Positions 1 to 9,025 are shown, counted from the stretch's first letter. The stretch: 42,597 bases of DNA from Anaerolinea sp. (GCA_020047815.1 JAIFNG010000152.1:1-42597); one strand, 5' to 3'. The notes: generated by a model not told the origin, from the letters alone. Translations and numbers: made by a program.

Positions 1-299
1 TTTAGTGGACGGATATCTATCAGGAATGGGGCTTTCCGAAAAAATCAACCACACCCATTCGGAGTGGCGATTTTTTGAAGGTCGAAAGTGGCTCAGACAC
101 TGTTAAGTCGTTTTTTTGATAATAAACACCCAAAATGACCGTTACCTGACCCAGATAGGACAAATGTGGGATATTAATCCACGCTCCATGCAAAGCAAAT
201 GCAAGGTTCATAGAATACTATTGCTTGCATTCCTGCTTATGGGTGCTTTATATTTGAAGTATCAATTCACTCTTATTTGAAAAAAGGAGAATAAAAAAA
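1..299. other. No supported gene at the left edge
   Basis: This stretch precedes the first convincing gene. A 63-codon open frame exists on the minus strand (20-211), but it has no ribosome binding site or recognisable domain, so I do not call it. A short inverted repeat (GTGG/CCAC) lies near 166-182. The last 20 bases hold the AGGAGA ribosome binding site (285-290) of the gene at 300. Confidence 0.4.
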
Positions 300-755
300 A
301 TGAGCTACCATTTGATGTTTATCATTAACGCAGTCGTCCTGGCAGTATTCGGGGGCATTTTTCTGGTCATGCCCGAATTCGTCCTCAGTCAGTTCAAATC
401 CGAGGTATATGTGGCAACTTTGTACGCAGCACGGTTCATGGGCGGCGTCCTTTTAATGAGCGGACTGTTACTCTGGTATATGCAGGACATCCCCGCAAAA
501 AAGCAAAAGGTTATCGCGTTTATACTGCTCGCCTTTTCTGCTGGCGGATTCGTCATGGGCCTGCTCGGCATGACCTCTGTCGGTGTTTTACGCCAAAACG
601 GATGGGTGTTACTGGTCCTGTTTGGAGTCTTTGTCTTGATCTACGGCTACATGTTATTCCTGCAGCCCAAGCAAACCAAGCAAACAGAGGCAAAGCCACG
701 TGCTCCGCGTAAACCAAAGGATACAACATTCACAAACAATAGTCAGGTTGGCTGA
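300..755 (+). CDS. Small four-helix membrane protein, function unknown
   Basis: This 151-residue protein has about four hydrophobic segments (roughly residues 5-27, 40-60, 70-90 and 98-120). They are followed by a hydrophilic, Lys/Arg/Thr-rich tail, so it is very likely an inner-membrane protein with a cytoplasmic C-terminus. The start is well supported: AGGAGA lies 9 bases upstream of the ATG. It is followed by a rho-independent terminator and is probably monocistronic. I do not recognise a named family; similar small four-helix proteins are commonly annotated as hypothetical or DUF4345-like. Confidence 0.75.
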   Translation: MSYHLMFIINAVVLAVFGGIFLVMPEFVLSQFKSEVYVATLYAARFMGGVLLMSGLLLWYMQDIPAKKQKVIAFILLAFSAGGFVMGLLGMTSVGVLRQNGWVLLVLFGVFVLIYGYMLFLQPKQTKQTEAKPRAPRKPKDTTFTNNSQVG

Positions 756-773
756 TTTCACATACCCCACAAC

Positions 774-809
774 AAAAAACCGAGGCGATTCAATTCGTCT
801 CGGTTTTTT
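774..809. terminator. Rho-independent terminator, possibly bidirectional
   Basis: The arms 774-788 and 795-809 pair (AAAAAACCGAGGCGA against TCGTCTCGGTTTTTT, one G-T wobble) around a 6-base loop. A run of six T follows on plus and six A precede it. It sits 18 bases after the stop of the membrane-protein gene. Confidence 0.85.
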
Positions 810-853
810 GAATGCCAAAAAGAAACCTGTAGTAATATAGATGCCTGTTGGAT

Positions 854-1705
854 ATGAGACCTGCAAAGACCTTATTCTTTTTCGGGGTCATGATTTTAAC
901 CCTCCTAGCCTGCGGTATGGAGTCTGACCTTTCGACCGCGACCCCTATCAACCCGCCTCCAGGAACCTGGACTGGGCCTACGGGTGTGATTCCACGCCAG
1001 CAGCGCACAGCTACCTTGCCACCTGTGTTTTTGCCGCCAACTCGCTCTGCAGCGGCAACATTCCCAGCCTGGGTTGCAGATTTTTCTGACCCCATCCTTA
1101 CTACCGTCAACGATCAACGTCCAGTCATTCAGGATGAGTTTATTAACGTGGATAAGGGATGGTTTTATTTTATTCCTGACGATCCCAAGGGGCCTTATTA
1201 CGCCCACATCCAAAATAAAGCCCTGCTCCTGATACTCCCCTCAGAAAATGAAAAAAGGGATTATTGGGTGTATAACCCCAGGCTGCTCCGCAGAAATTTC
1301 GTTTTGAGTTTTGAACTTAAATTTCTGGAAAGCCAACCCAGGGATACAGTACGCTTCCAGTTTGACCAGACTGCAGATCAAAGTGTTGCTTTTGACCTTT
1401 CCAAGGGTCAAACCTGGAACCTGCATTGGGGTTATCCAACAGACTGGCAATCCATTGCAGGAACTTATTCTTATTTTCCTCCTGAACGACTTACCATTTT
1501 GGTTATTGCACGTGATGAAGAGTGTGCATTTTATATAAATGAAACCCCGTTCATTTATTTGGATGACTGCAGAACCGAAGCAGTTGTCCGGTCCTCCCCC
1601 TGGGCAGTGACATTCCACATAATGGCTGATCCAGGTCACATTACAGCTGCAACAATTGATAACCTGAAATTTTGGGATCTGGATAAAATTCCCAAATCAC
1701 CATAG
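854..1705 (+). CDS. Putative lipoprotein with a lectin-like C-terminal domain
   Basis: The predicted protein is 283 residues. It opens with a hydrophobic signal ending in a lipobox-like LACG, so it is probably an extracytoplasmic lipoprotein. A Pro/Thr-rich linker follows. The C-terminal half (about residues 95-280) alternates short strands with patterns such as FVLSFELKF and ATIDNLKFWDL. That pattern is reminiscent of concanavalin/LamG-like or DUF1080-like beta-sandwich domains. The open frame extends two codons upstream to a TTG at 848; ATG 854 is preferred because it begins a normal MRxxK signal peptide. No partner is evident. The fold assignment is an inference from pattern alone. Confidence 0.65.
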   Translation: MRPAKTLFFFGVMILTLLACGMESDLSTATPINPPPGTWTGPTGVIPRQQRTATLPPVFLPPTRSAAATFPAWVADFSDPILTTVNDQRPVIQDEFINVDKGWFYFIPDDPKGPYYAHIQNKALLLILPSENEKRDYWVYNPRLLRRNFVLSFELKFLESQPRDTVRFQFDQTADQSVAFDLSKGQTWNLHWGYPTDWQSIAGTYSYFPPERLTILVIARDEECAFYINETPFIYLDDCRTEAVVRSSPWAVTFHIMADPGHITAATIDNLKFWDLDKIPKSP

Positions 1706-1777
1706 CATTCATATCTTTACTTCGAGGGCGGTTAATCAAAAATTGTGACAAGGAATTTTGATGGGATATTTCTTATA

Positions 1778-2488
1778 TTATTTGGTTTGAAGAACCTCAA
1801 TAAGGGCATCGATCAACTCAGAGGGGATCATCCCAAAACTAGGCTGTTGTCCGTTTGGAGCATCTCCCGGTCGCGCACTGCCACTTGCATTTCGATCTCC
1901 GATGGGAGGCGTACCTATAGGTAGCTGACCATCTGCCCCAGATATTTCTCTACCCGGGCCAGGACCGCCGACTTTGATCCCTTTTTCGGTCATGAGAGTC
2001 TGGGCAACCTCACGGGTAATTTGCATGTCAAAAAACGCTTTGACCTGTTCGGGAGTCATGGAGAGAAGAATTTCTTTGATAATCTCATCAACCTGTATCT
2101 ACGTTTCTGCACTGACATCCTGGGGCTGTACGCTGGCAGAGTCACCCTGTTCTCCATAACCGGGCTTCATGCTTTCCATGATGGTTTTTAAGTTGGTATA
2201 AAGTGGAACAAGAATATCGGCCTGCTCTTTAGACACAGCCAGGTCTGAGTCTTCCAATTTGAGCGTTCCCAAAACAAGCTGCTGTTCAATTGAAACGGCA
2301 TTTTCAAAGGTTACATTCAACCCAACTGCAAGGGAAGCAGACACTGGCGCATCTTGTATTTCTACATTCTCCGTCGGCAAGGAAACAACGACCGGGGCAG
2401 AAGATTCGACCGCAACAGGTGTTGCTGCCATCGTGCATGCTCCAAGCAGAACAGTTGTTAGCAGTACCAGCAAAAGAATTGTAGTCAA
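1778..2488 (-). pseudogene. Decayed lipoprotein gene with in-frame TAG
   Basis: Two fragments share one frame: 2488-2099 (signal peptide with lipobox LLGAC, then a Val/Ser-rich region) and 2059-1778 (begins MTPEQVKAFF). They are separated only by a TAG at 2101-2099, and the 13 codons between them (IQVDEIIKEILLS) read naturally. The joined protein resembles small secreted Chloroflexota-type proteins with an MTPEQ-like motif. The start is also damaged. A good AGGAGA (2513-2508) is followed at 4 bases by AAG, where ATG would give MNARKLTT. The only in-frame start left is a TTG at 2488, 19 bases from the Shine-Dalgarno sequence. TAG serves as an ordinary stop elsewhere in the window (1705, 3092, 15329, 16238), so pyrrolysine readthrough is unlikely. 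Confidence 0.6.
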
Positions 2489-2712
2489 TTTTCTTGCATT
2501 CTTTTTTTCTCCTGTTTCTTTGATGTATTTATTCTTCTACATCACACTGAAGATATGAGGGAAACCCGTCAAAGAAATACGGAGAGACTTTGTGAATTAT
2601 GTAATTAAAAACACATGTTTTCCAAAATCGCACGCTGAATTCGCAGAAGTGTACTATCCGCCCAACTTCAAAACCATAACCTGTTGTTAACAATAATTAG
2701 GGTCGACTTTAA

Positions 2713-2718
2713 TATAAT
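2713..2718 (+). promoter_or_regulatory. Candidate -10 box of the STAS gene
   Basis: A perfect TATAAT lies 30 bases before the ATG at 2748. No good -35 hexamer is visible at standard spacing. The rest of 2489-2712 shows nothing beyond the leader of the neighbouring minus-strand gene. Confidence 0.35.
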
Positions 2719-2747
2719 GGTTGATATCTCAAAATATAGGTGAAAAT

Positions 2748-3092
2748 ATGGAAATTCATTTCGGCGAACTGGAAAATGGCATCAGCTTAATAAAACTCAA
2801 CGGCAAATTGGACATCAGCGGCACGGGCAAAATCGAAACCGTATTTGCAGGCTTTTGCGCCGGTGAAAAAGTCCGTGTGGTTGTGGATTTATCTGAAGTG
2901 GATTTCCTCGCTTCCATCGGTATTCGACTTCTGGTCACGACCGCCAAATCCATTGCCAGCCGTGGTGGAAAAATTGCGCTATTAAATCCGATCCCTGAAG
3001 TGCAGCGGGTGCTTGAAATTACCGGCATCCCGGCGATTATTCCCATTTACTCTCATCTAGAGTCCGTTGAAACAATATTGATGGTACCCTAG
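2748..3092 (+). CDS. STAS-domain anti-sigma factor antagonist
   Basis: This 114-residue protein is a single STAS domain of the SpoIIAA/RsbV type. It shows the typical alternation: ISLIKLNGKLDISG near the N-terminus, VVVDLSEVDFLASIGIR in the middle, and a C-terminal helix after RVLEITGI. The serine in DFLASIGIR sits at the site phosphorylated by anti-sigma kinases in this family. Such proteins bind HATPase-type anti-sigma factors and release a sigma factor or act in a stress switch. No kinase or phosphatase partner is encoded nearby, so it is an orphan here. ATG 2748 is chosen because AGGTG precedes it; an upstream TTG at 2721 lacks support. Confidence 0.85.
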   Translation: MEIHFGELENGISLIKLNGKLDISGTGKIETVFAGFCAGEKVRVVVDLSEVDFLASIGIRLLVTTAKSIASRGGKIALLNPIPEVQRVLEITGIPAIIPIYSHLESVETILMVP

Positions 3093-3134
3093 GAAATGCC
3101 CTGCATTTAGAAAATAAACGGTCTGGCTAATATC

Positions 3135-3152
3135 CTGTCAAGACAGTTTTTT
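3135..3152 (+). terminator. Short terminator after the STAS gene
   Basis: CTGTC and GACAG pair around AA, followed by TTTTTT. The stem is only 5 bp, so strength is uncertain, but its position 43 bases after the STAS stop fits. Confidence 0.5.
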
Positions 3153-3182
3153 ATTTGGAATCCCCCCCTCTACGAAATTCGC

Positions 3183-3737
3183 TTACTTGAAGCTGAAACT
3201 ATTCAAGATTACGTTAAAATCGTCCTTATATCGTTCAAAATCATTCGGGTCGGAATGGAATGATAGTACATAGATCACAGCATTCTTTTCCAACCAGACA
3301 TCACGAAATTGCCACCACGGTTCACCCCATGGACGCTGATAGGCAATATCAAATCCGCTCAACTTCCCCGACTCAAATTTTGCTTGCGAAACCGCCCTCA
3401 AATCAGGGATAAGTGGATCATAAGTTTGGTGGAAGCGGGTTTCAAGATCAGTGTTGCTTGCGAGCAGAGACGTGGCAACAGCAAAATAAGCGCTGTAGGG
3501 GCCGTCTGCCTTGGATTGTGCACTTGTGAACATGATAAGTTCTCCCAGCCCAAGCGCATGGTAATCCCTCCCCACTTCCTGCGGATATCCCCAAAGCTCT
3601 TCCATCGTTTGCCAGCCTGCAGGAATAATAAAACTGAACGCCGGATGATCGAATTTCGTGTTCTTTGGGGAAATAGTTTGACAGGCGATCATAAAAAGAA
3701 CGATACCCACAACCAGCAGGAATTTGGATTTTCTCAT
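3183..3737 (-). CDS. Putative PsbP-like lipoprotein
   Basis: The 184-residue product starts with MRKSKFLLVV, has a hydrophobic core and a cysteine after IVLFMIA, so it is likely a lipoprotein. The mature part contains FSFIIPAGW near its start, a central aromatic stretch, and a C-terminal YKDDFNVILNSFSF. This is the pattern of PsbP-like/DUF1795 domains, small alpha-beta sandwiches found in many bacterial lipoproteins of unknown role. ATG 3737 is preferred over the longer frame to 3785 because GGAGA lies just upstream and it gives a normal signal peptide. No operon partner is visible. Confidence 0.65.
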   Translation of the reverse strand: MRKSKFLLVVGIVLFMIACQTISPKNTKFDHPAFSFIIPAGWQTMEELWGYPQEVGRDYHALGLGELIMFTSAQSKADGPYSAYFAVATSLLASNTDLETRFHQTYDPLIPDLRAVSQAKFESGKLSGFDIAYQRPWGEPWWQFRDVWLEKNAVIYVLSFHSDPNDFERYKDDFNVILNSFSFK

Positions 3738-3880
3738 GAGAGGTCTCCCAATCAAAACAAAGGATTTGCATACTGTCAAATCCACTATACTCCAAATTCA
3801 TATCCAATTTCAATTACCCCGCCGGTTCTATGATCCTGTTGATATAAGCCCAGAACCATGTTACATCCTGCAGGAAAACC

Positions 3881-5956
3881 TTACGAAATAGTATCCCAAT
3901 GACAGGTAACCCTGTTTCTGCCTGCATTCTTGGCTATGTACAAAGCCTCGTCAGCTTGAGAAATTAAATGATCAAAACTATCCGGATTCCCCCGGGAGTC
4001 TTTTCCAGAAACCCCAACACTAATTGTCAGGGGAATTGAATAATTATCACAGAGGACAGGTGAGTCCTCCACCCACTGCCGAAGACGTTCTGCAAAAATT
4101 TTTGCATTGTCACAATCTGTTTCAGGTAAAAGTATGATGAACTCCTCACCCCCAAAACGAGCTGGGATATCCGGCTCGCGCGTGATTTCAAGCACCAGCT
4201 TACCAATGTGCGCCAGCGCCTGATCACCGACAAGATGACCATAGGTATCGTTGACACTCTTGAAAATGTCAATATCGAAGATGACTATGGAAAGAGGTCT
4301 GTTGTAACGGGCTGACTTAACAAACTCCTGTCTGGCAAGGTCAAAGAAATATCGGCGGTTGAACATGCCTGTCAGAAAGTCAATACTGGCAAGGCGTTTT
4401 AATTCATCTTCGGCGTGTTTACGTTCCGTGATCTCTTCAGAAAGTTGTGTATTGAGTATGATTAATTCCCGCGTCCGCTGGGCAACACGATCTTCAAGGT
4501 CCATGCGGGCGTGCTCAAGAGCCATATTCAACTCATCCTTTAAACCCAGGGTTTCTTTTTGTTGAAGAATGAGATCGTTCTGCGAATTGAGATGTTCCTG
4601 TTTATAATAGCTGATGCGGTCTGCCAGTGCAAACGATTGAAATATGACAAGGTAAACAGCCCCAAGCTGCAACGCTTGTTCAGGGATCAATTGTATGGCC
4701 GTAAACCAACCCATATGATGTAAAGCCGCACCAAACCCAACAACCAGATAGATCGACCATGCAAAGAGGTAATACCGTGCAGGTTTATATCCGCGCCACA
4801 TTGCCCACACGCCTAAAACCAGGGCATACACTTGCACGATTAAAACAAGTGGGAGCACCACTGTCAGGATCTTTGCACCGATTATAAGTGTGGGCGGAAT
4901 GGAGATTAAAAATATTACAACAAGAATATGACAGATGTAGGTCAGCCATTTTGGGCGGGAATCAAAACGTAAAAATTCCCATATGAAAAGAAGCTGGAAA
5001 GTAATGGCTACTTCAATCAATATTGGGATGACAAAAAAATTCAGGGAGGTGGCATTGGGCCAGAGATAACGCGGAGCATAACCCTGAATGCTGCCAAGAT
5101 AAAGCAGGAGGAAGATCTGGAATGATGAATAATAGACATATCCCAGATCTCGCATTACAAACAGCAGAATAATATTATAGAACAGCATGGCAATCAATGC
5201 GCCAAAGGAGGCAGCAATGATCAGGCGGGATGTCTGGTCATGACGGCCAAAGGCTCCTCCAGACCATATTCGCAGGGGCAGGTCAAGCGACATATCTTTT
5301 ACCCGTAAATAGTAGGTTTGTTCATCTCCGGGAGCAAGATGGAGATCGAAGACAAAGTTTTCGTGCGGCATATCACGGGTTGAAAAAGGAAAGACATAAC
5401 CTGTCTTCGTTTCGACAAATCCATCCCCATCAGATGATTGCCTATATAGGAATACGCTATTCATGGAAGGCCTTGCCAGTTCCAAAAACCAATGCTCTTC
5501 CAACACTGACCCATTTCGGACCGTAAGGCGAAGCCAATAGACAGAATCTTTTAATCCAAAATTCAAGATATCAACTTCCCCGCGAATAAATCTATCGTCA
5601 TAAAACGCGGATGAAACCTGTTCGATCCCGAGGCTCTGCAATGGGTCTTCCAGGTATTCAATATTGCTGCCAACCAGGTATTCTTCCTGCCCGTCATGCA
5701 GGATCAACAAAGCCTCTTCCGGTTGAAAAGCACCCGCATGAACATTTGCAGATTGAAAAGCAACAAGTGCGAGCAACAACATTCCAGCAGTGATGAAAAT
5801 TCGAAACCAGTTTATTTGCTTCACAAATGCTCCAACATAATGTGTAAACCAAATGCGAATATAAGAAAGCAATGGTGATTTCATATTGGTTATGCTAATA
5901 CTTAAAAGCCAGCGAATTCCACTCAAAAATATCATCCACGTCCCGGATTTCCTCAA
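3881..5956 (-). CDS. 7TM-DISM receptor diguanylate cyclase
   Basis: This protein of up to 691 residues synthesises cyclic di-GMP. In order it has an N-terminal membrane segment (about 48-68), a periplasmic sensor of the 7TMR-DISMED2 type (about 75-235, with a typical SVYWLRL stretch), seven hydrophobic helices (about 245-440), a coiled coil (about 450-520) and a C-terminal GGDEF domain (about 525-690). The catalytic motif is GGEEF at 602-606. The RxxD inhibitory site is present (R593-D596), so product inhibition is expected. The family links an extracellular ligand, often a carbohydrate or small molecule, to c-di-GMP output. The start is uncertain: TTG 5956, ATG 5935 and ATG 5884 are all in frame, and none has a strong ribosome binding site. 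Confidence 0.9.
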   Translation of the reverse strand: MRKSGTWMIFLSGIRWLLSISITNMKSPLLSYIRIWFTHYVGAFVKQINWFRIFITAGMLLLALVAFQSANVHAGAFQPEEALLILHDGQEEYLVGSNIEYLEDPLQSLGIEQVSSAFYDDRFIRGEVDILNFGLKDSVYWLRLTVRNGSVLEEHWFLELARPSMNSVFLYRQSSDGDGFVETKTGYVFPFSTRDMPHENFVFDLHLAPGDEQTYYLRVKDMSLDLPLRIWSGGAFGRHDQTSRLIIAASFGALIAMLFYNIILLFVMRDLGYVYYSSFQIFLLLYLGSIQGYAPRYLWPNATSLNFFVIPILIEVAITFQLLFIWEFLRFDSRPKWLTYICHILVVIFLISIPPTLIIGAKILTVVLPLVLIVQVYALVLGVWAMWRGYKPARYYLFAWSIYLVVGFGAALHHMGWFTAIQLIPEQALQLGAVYLVIFQSFALADRISYYKQEHLNSQNDLILQQKETLGLKDELNMALEHARMDLEDRVAQRTRELIILNTQLSEEITERKHAEDELKRLASIDFLTGMFNRRYFFDLARQEFVKSARYNRPLSIVIFDIDIFKSVNDTYGHLVGDQALAHIGKLVLEITREPDIPARFGGEEFIILLPETDCDNAKIFAERLRQWVEDSPVLCDNYSIPLTISVGVSGKDSRGNPDSFDHLISQADEALYIAKNAGRNRVTCHWDTIS

Positions 5957-6055
5957 CGTGTGATTTACTGTTGCAAAGGATATACTTTTTAATTACGCCT
6001 CCTGAAAATATAACACACCCCGTTGAATTTCTCTCCAGGAGAGTGTTTTCCTACT

Positions 6056-6718
6056 CTAAATTTTAGTGTGAAAGTCACCATGTTTTCCCAGGATTTTATT
6101 CGTCTTCTCATGGAAGGTGTTCCAGGGCAGAAAATTGTCCCCCCCCTCAAATGGCTCTTCATCAGGCTTATCAATGAGATCCTTTACCCCAAAATACGTT
6201 TCATAAAAAATCAACAATTCATCAGCTTTCAATCGAAAATCCAGGGTCGAATGATTGGCTTTTTCCGGGGGTTCAAGATGTGCAACCAAACGCTCACGAA
6301 AATTAGTTTCTGTCGAAGGGGGTAAAAGTTTTTTCAATTCCTGGATCATATCCTTTACCTGTTCAATAACCGTCAGGGCGTTGGGCAGTGAGGTGTTTTC
6401 GCCAATCACTTCTTTGAGTAGTTTGCACTTATAAGCACGGCAAACATGCGGATAGTGGGGAGAGGCATGAATTGTACATTGACCTTTCCAAAGGGGGCAG
6501 GGCAGGCTAAACCCCCGCTGGCTGGGATCAGACCGAAATACATTCAACCCCCACCCTTCGGCGCGATCCAATTCAGAAGGCCTGAGTTTTGCCCAGATGA
6601 ATAAATGTCCACTGCAACACAACCCGCAAGCTTTACACAAAATATCTGCTTGAGATTCGATGGTTTCATCATTACCGATCATACAGGAAATAATATCCCA
6701 GTAAATGAAAACTGGCAA
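6056..6718 (-). CDS. YkgJ-family CxxCxxCC cluster protein
   Basis: This 220-residue protein carries the CKACGLCC motif near residue 30 and a second cysteine group (CPLWKGQC, then CRAYKC). This is the signature of the YkgJ/UPF0153 family, which is thought to bind an iron-sulfur or zinc centre. The C-terminal half is charged and has no recognised domain. The family function is unknown, with links to protein or metal modification. The start could be TTG 6718, which has a GGGGGA ribosome binding site 7 bases upstream, or ATG 6682, which lacks one. It appears to stand alone. Confidence 0.75.
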   Translation of the reverse strand: MPVFIYWDIISCMIGNDETIESQADILCKACGLCCSGHLFIWAKLRPSELDRAEGWGLNVFRSDPSQRGFSLPCPLWKGQCTIHASPHYPHVCRAYKCKLLKEVIGENTSLPNALTVIEQVKDMIQELKKLLPPSTETNFRERLVAHLEPPEKANHSTLDFRLKADELLIFYETYFGVKDLIDKPDEEPFEGGDNFLPWNTFHEKTNKILGKHGDFHTKI

Positions 6719-6778
6719 TCATGTCCCCCGATAGATAACAGAAGTGTAAGGGGCACTTAAGGAAAGGTGTGCCCTGAA

Positions 6779-6818
6779 CCTCTTCCCCCAAATCCATCTG
6801 GTTCATTGGGGGAAGAGG
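6779..6818. terminator. Strong hairpin after the aminotransferase operon
   Basis: A 13-bp perfect stem (CCTCTTCCCCCAA at 6779-6791, TTGGGGGAAGAGG at 6806-6818) with a 14-base loop lies downstream of the minus-strand aminotransferase. The minus-strand tail is TTCAGGG, not a clean T run. It may end transcription or protect the 3' end of the message. Confidence 0.55.
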
Positions 6819-6871
6819 AATGCATTGAATTTTTAAACTCCCTTACCTGCATATTTTAAAGGCAGGCGAGT

Positions 6872-8047
6872 TCACCCTACAACAAATTCCTTCACTGCCT
6901 TCTGGATTTTCTCCAAACCACTCTGAATATTTTCAACCGAATTGGCATAGGATAACCTTAGGTATCCATCCCCATAATCACCAAACGAAGACCCGGGCAG
7001 CAGAGCAACCCCTGCCTTTTCAAGGATCAAATTCGCCAGGTCAGTTGAGCTCATGCCAGTCTTGCGGATGTTAGGGAAAGCATAGAATGCGCCCTGCGGT
7101 TTCTGGCAGGAGAAGCCGGGAATGCTATTTAATCCGTCAACAATAATGTTACGACGACGCTGGTATTCAGCAACCATCACATCCACCATTCCCTGCGGGC
7201 CTGTCACAGCCTCCAGTCCGGCAAATTGTGTGAAGTGTGCAGTAGAACCGATGGAATGGGTCAACAGCAAGTCCACCCGGGCGGCAAGTTCTCGCGGCAT
7301 GATACCAAACCCCAGCCGCCAACCGGTCATCGAGTAGGTCTTAGAAAATCCGTCCACGATGATGGTGCGTTCCTTCATGCCAGGCAGAACCGCAATGGAT
7401 GGCGCGGTCAAACCGTCGTACACGATCCGCGCATAAATTTCATCTGACATCACCCAACAATTGTATCGTTCAGCCTGCGCGGCGATATAAACCAGATCTT
7501 CCAGCGGAATAACTCCGCCAGTTGGGTTGCTGGGCGAATTCAAAATAATTAGTTTCGTCCGCTCGTTGATGAGTTTATCAAACGCCGCCAGATCAAACGA
7601 GAAATTATTCTCCTCCAACAACGGAACCGCGACAGGGATTCCACCCGCCACTTTGATCATGGCTTCATAGGTTGGGAACCCAGGATTCGGATAGATCACT
7701 TCGTCGCCCGGTTCGACCAGCGCAAGGGTTGGAAAAAAAAGGTTCGGTTTCCCACCGGGGCTTACAACCACTTCATCTGCAGTAAATTTAATCCCGCGCC
7801 GATTTCCGCCATCCTCGGCAATTACCTCACGCAGAGATGCCATGCCGGCAGGTGGTGTATAGCGTGTTTTGCCCGTGCGGATAGCTTCGATTCCTGCATT
7901 ACTGACATTTTCAAAAGTGGCATAATCCGGCTGACCAATTTCCAAATGGACAATATCGCGCCCCGCGGCTTCCAGCTGATTGGCACGTGCCAACACCTGA
8001 TAAGCACCTTCGGGTTTGAGGTGTGCAGTACGAGTTGCAAAAGTCAT
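6872..8047 (-). CDS. Class I PLP-dependent aminotransferase (aspartate type)
   Basis: This 391-residue fold-type I aminotransferase moves an amino group between an amino acid and a 2-oxoacid. Family landmarks are clear: SPSNPTGG (N174), SDEIYA (D202 contacts the PLP ring nitrogen), and the PLP lysine K236 in DGFSKTYSMTGWRLG. The C-terminal arginine that binds the substrate carboxylate is in DGYLRLSYA. The length is normal. It is the last gene of the minus-strand gntR-corrinoid-panB group and is separated from panB by a perfect palindrome. In this context it may take the amino group from the demethylated product or regenerate an oxoacid. Substrate specificity cannot be read from the sequence. 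Confidence 0.88.
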   Translation of the reverse strand: MTFATRTAHLKPEGAYQVLARANQLEAAGRDIVHLEIGQPDYATFENVSNAGIEAIRTGKTRYTPPAGMASLREVIAEDGGNRRGIKFTADEVVVSPGGKPNLFFPTLALVEPGDEVIYPNPGFPTYEAMIKVAGGIPVAVPLLEENNFSFDLAAFDKLINERTKLIILNSPSNPTGGVIPLEDLVYIAAQAERYNCWVMSDEIYARIVYDGLTAPSIAVLPGMKERTIIVDGFSKTYSMTGWRLGFGIMPRELAARVDLLLTHSIGSTAHFTQFAGLEAVTGPQGMVDVMVAEYQRRRNIIVDGLNSIPGFSCQKPQGAFYAFPNIRKTGMSSTDLANLILEKAGVALLPGSSFGDYGDGYLRLSYANSVENIQSGLEKIQKAVKEFVVG

Positions 8048-8063
8048 GGGTTCTCCAATTTTT

Positions 8064-8103
8064 TAACCAGGACTTCGGAAATATTTCCGAAGTCCTGGTT
8101 AAA
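8064..8103. repeat. 40-base perfect palindrome between panB and the aminotransferase
   Basis: Positions 8064-8083 and 8084-8103 are exact reverse complements (left arm begins TTAACCAGGAC). Transcription from panB towards the aminotransferase would form a 20-bp hairpin immediately before the aminotransferase leader. No T run follows on the minus strand, so it is not a classical terminator. It could be an mRNA-processing or stabilising hairpin, or a protein binding site. Confidence 0.8.
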
Positions 8104-8104
8104 T

Positions 8105-8959
8105 TTATTTGATAATCTTTTTCAATTCGTCGAATTCTTCATCAGGCATGCCAAACCAATTCTCAGGCGCAGGGAAGGTCACGCTCTTGACTTCGCTGAC
8201 ATATTGCTTGAGTCCGTTCAAAATGACTTCGCCCGCGTTGCCAAAAACCTTCGCCATCTTTGGTTTAAATTTTGGATACAGTCCAAACATATCATGGTAA
8301 ATCAACAGTTGACCGTGTGCATCGGGACCTGAACCGAGACTCATGATAATGCAGTTATCAGCGCGTTCCGTGATCATCTTGCACAGGCGGTCAGGGATCA
8401 GCTCAACCAGGATGGCAAATGCCCCGGCTTTTTCCAATGCCTTGGCGTCATCCGCGATCTTCTTTGCCATTTCGGCCGACTTCCCTTGCAGGCGAAAGCC
8501 TCCCAAGGCCGCGACAGATTGCGGGGTGAGTCCAAGGTGACCAATAGCGGGAATGCCTGCTTCGACAATTGCCTGAATACGCGGAGCCATTGCAGCACCA
8601 CCTTCGAGTTTAATGGCATCACAACCGGCTTCTGCCATGAAACGTCCTGCGTTTTTGACCGCGATCTCGTTGCCAGGCTGATAAGACATATAGGGCATAT
8701 CACCAACGATAAAAGCGGTGGGAGCGCCGCGCCGTACCGCGGAGGCGTGGCGGATCATATCATCCATGGTGACAGGCAAGGTCGAGTCAAAGCCAAGCAT
8801 CGTCATGCCGAGGCTGTCACCAACGAGGATCATTTCAACGCCAGCTTGATCCTGCAAATAGGCGGTAGGGTAGTCATAGCAGGTCAGCCAGCTGATGGGC
8901 TCCCTGTCCTGCACTTTTTGGAAAAGATAAGGCAGGTTGATTTTCTTACGGTCAGTCAT
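8105..8959 (-). CDS. panB: 3-methyl-2-oxobutanoate hydroxymethyltransferase-like (PanB family)
   Basis: This 284-residue TIM-barrel enzyme belongs to the PanB family, which transfers the hydroxymethyl group of 5,10-methylene-tetrahydrofolate to ketoisovalerate, the first step to pantothenate. The active-site landmarks are intact: VGDSLGM (D48) and VGDMPY (D87) for the metal, IKLEGG (K117, E119), GHLGLTPQ (H141) and the catalytic glutamate in VELIP (E186). panC and panD are not nearby. Instead it lies between a corrinoid methyl carrier and an aminotransferase, in a locus with two MttB genes. It may therefore be a dedicated C1-handling paralogue rather than the vitamin enzyme. AGGAG precedes the ATG. 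Confidence 0.85.
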   Translation of the reverse strand: MTDRKKINLPYLFQKVQDREPISWLTCYDYPTAYLQDQAGVEMILVGDSLGMTMLGFDSTLPVTMDDMIRHASAVRRGAPTAFIVGDMPYMSYQPGNEIAVKNAGRFMAEAGCDAIKLEGGAAMAPRIQAIVEAGIPAIGHLGLTPQSVAALGGFRLQGKSAEMAKKIADDAKALEKAGAFAILVELIPDRLCKMITERADNCIIMSLGSGPDAHGQLLIYHDMFGLYPKFKPKMAKVFGNAGEVILNGLKQYVSEVKSVTFPAPENWFGMPDEEFDELKKIIK

Positions 8960-8973
8960 TTGAGTCTCCTTAT

Positions 8974-9025
8974 TAAAAAATACAAGCCAGCGCCGAAACT
9001 AAATAAAAGTCTGGCAACTGGCTTG
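8974..9025 (-). terminator. Terminator or attenuator between corrinoid gene and panB
   Basis: CAAGCCAG (8983-8990) and CTGGCTTG (9018-9025) pair. On the minus strand the hairpin is followed by TATTTTTTAAT, just before the panB ribosome binding site. It would partly end transcripts coming from the corrinoid gene. Confidence 0.6.

Noticed and set aside
20..211. 63-codon minus-strand open frame at the left edge
   Set aside because: No ribosome binding site, no family pattern, and composition like a chance frame.
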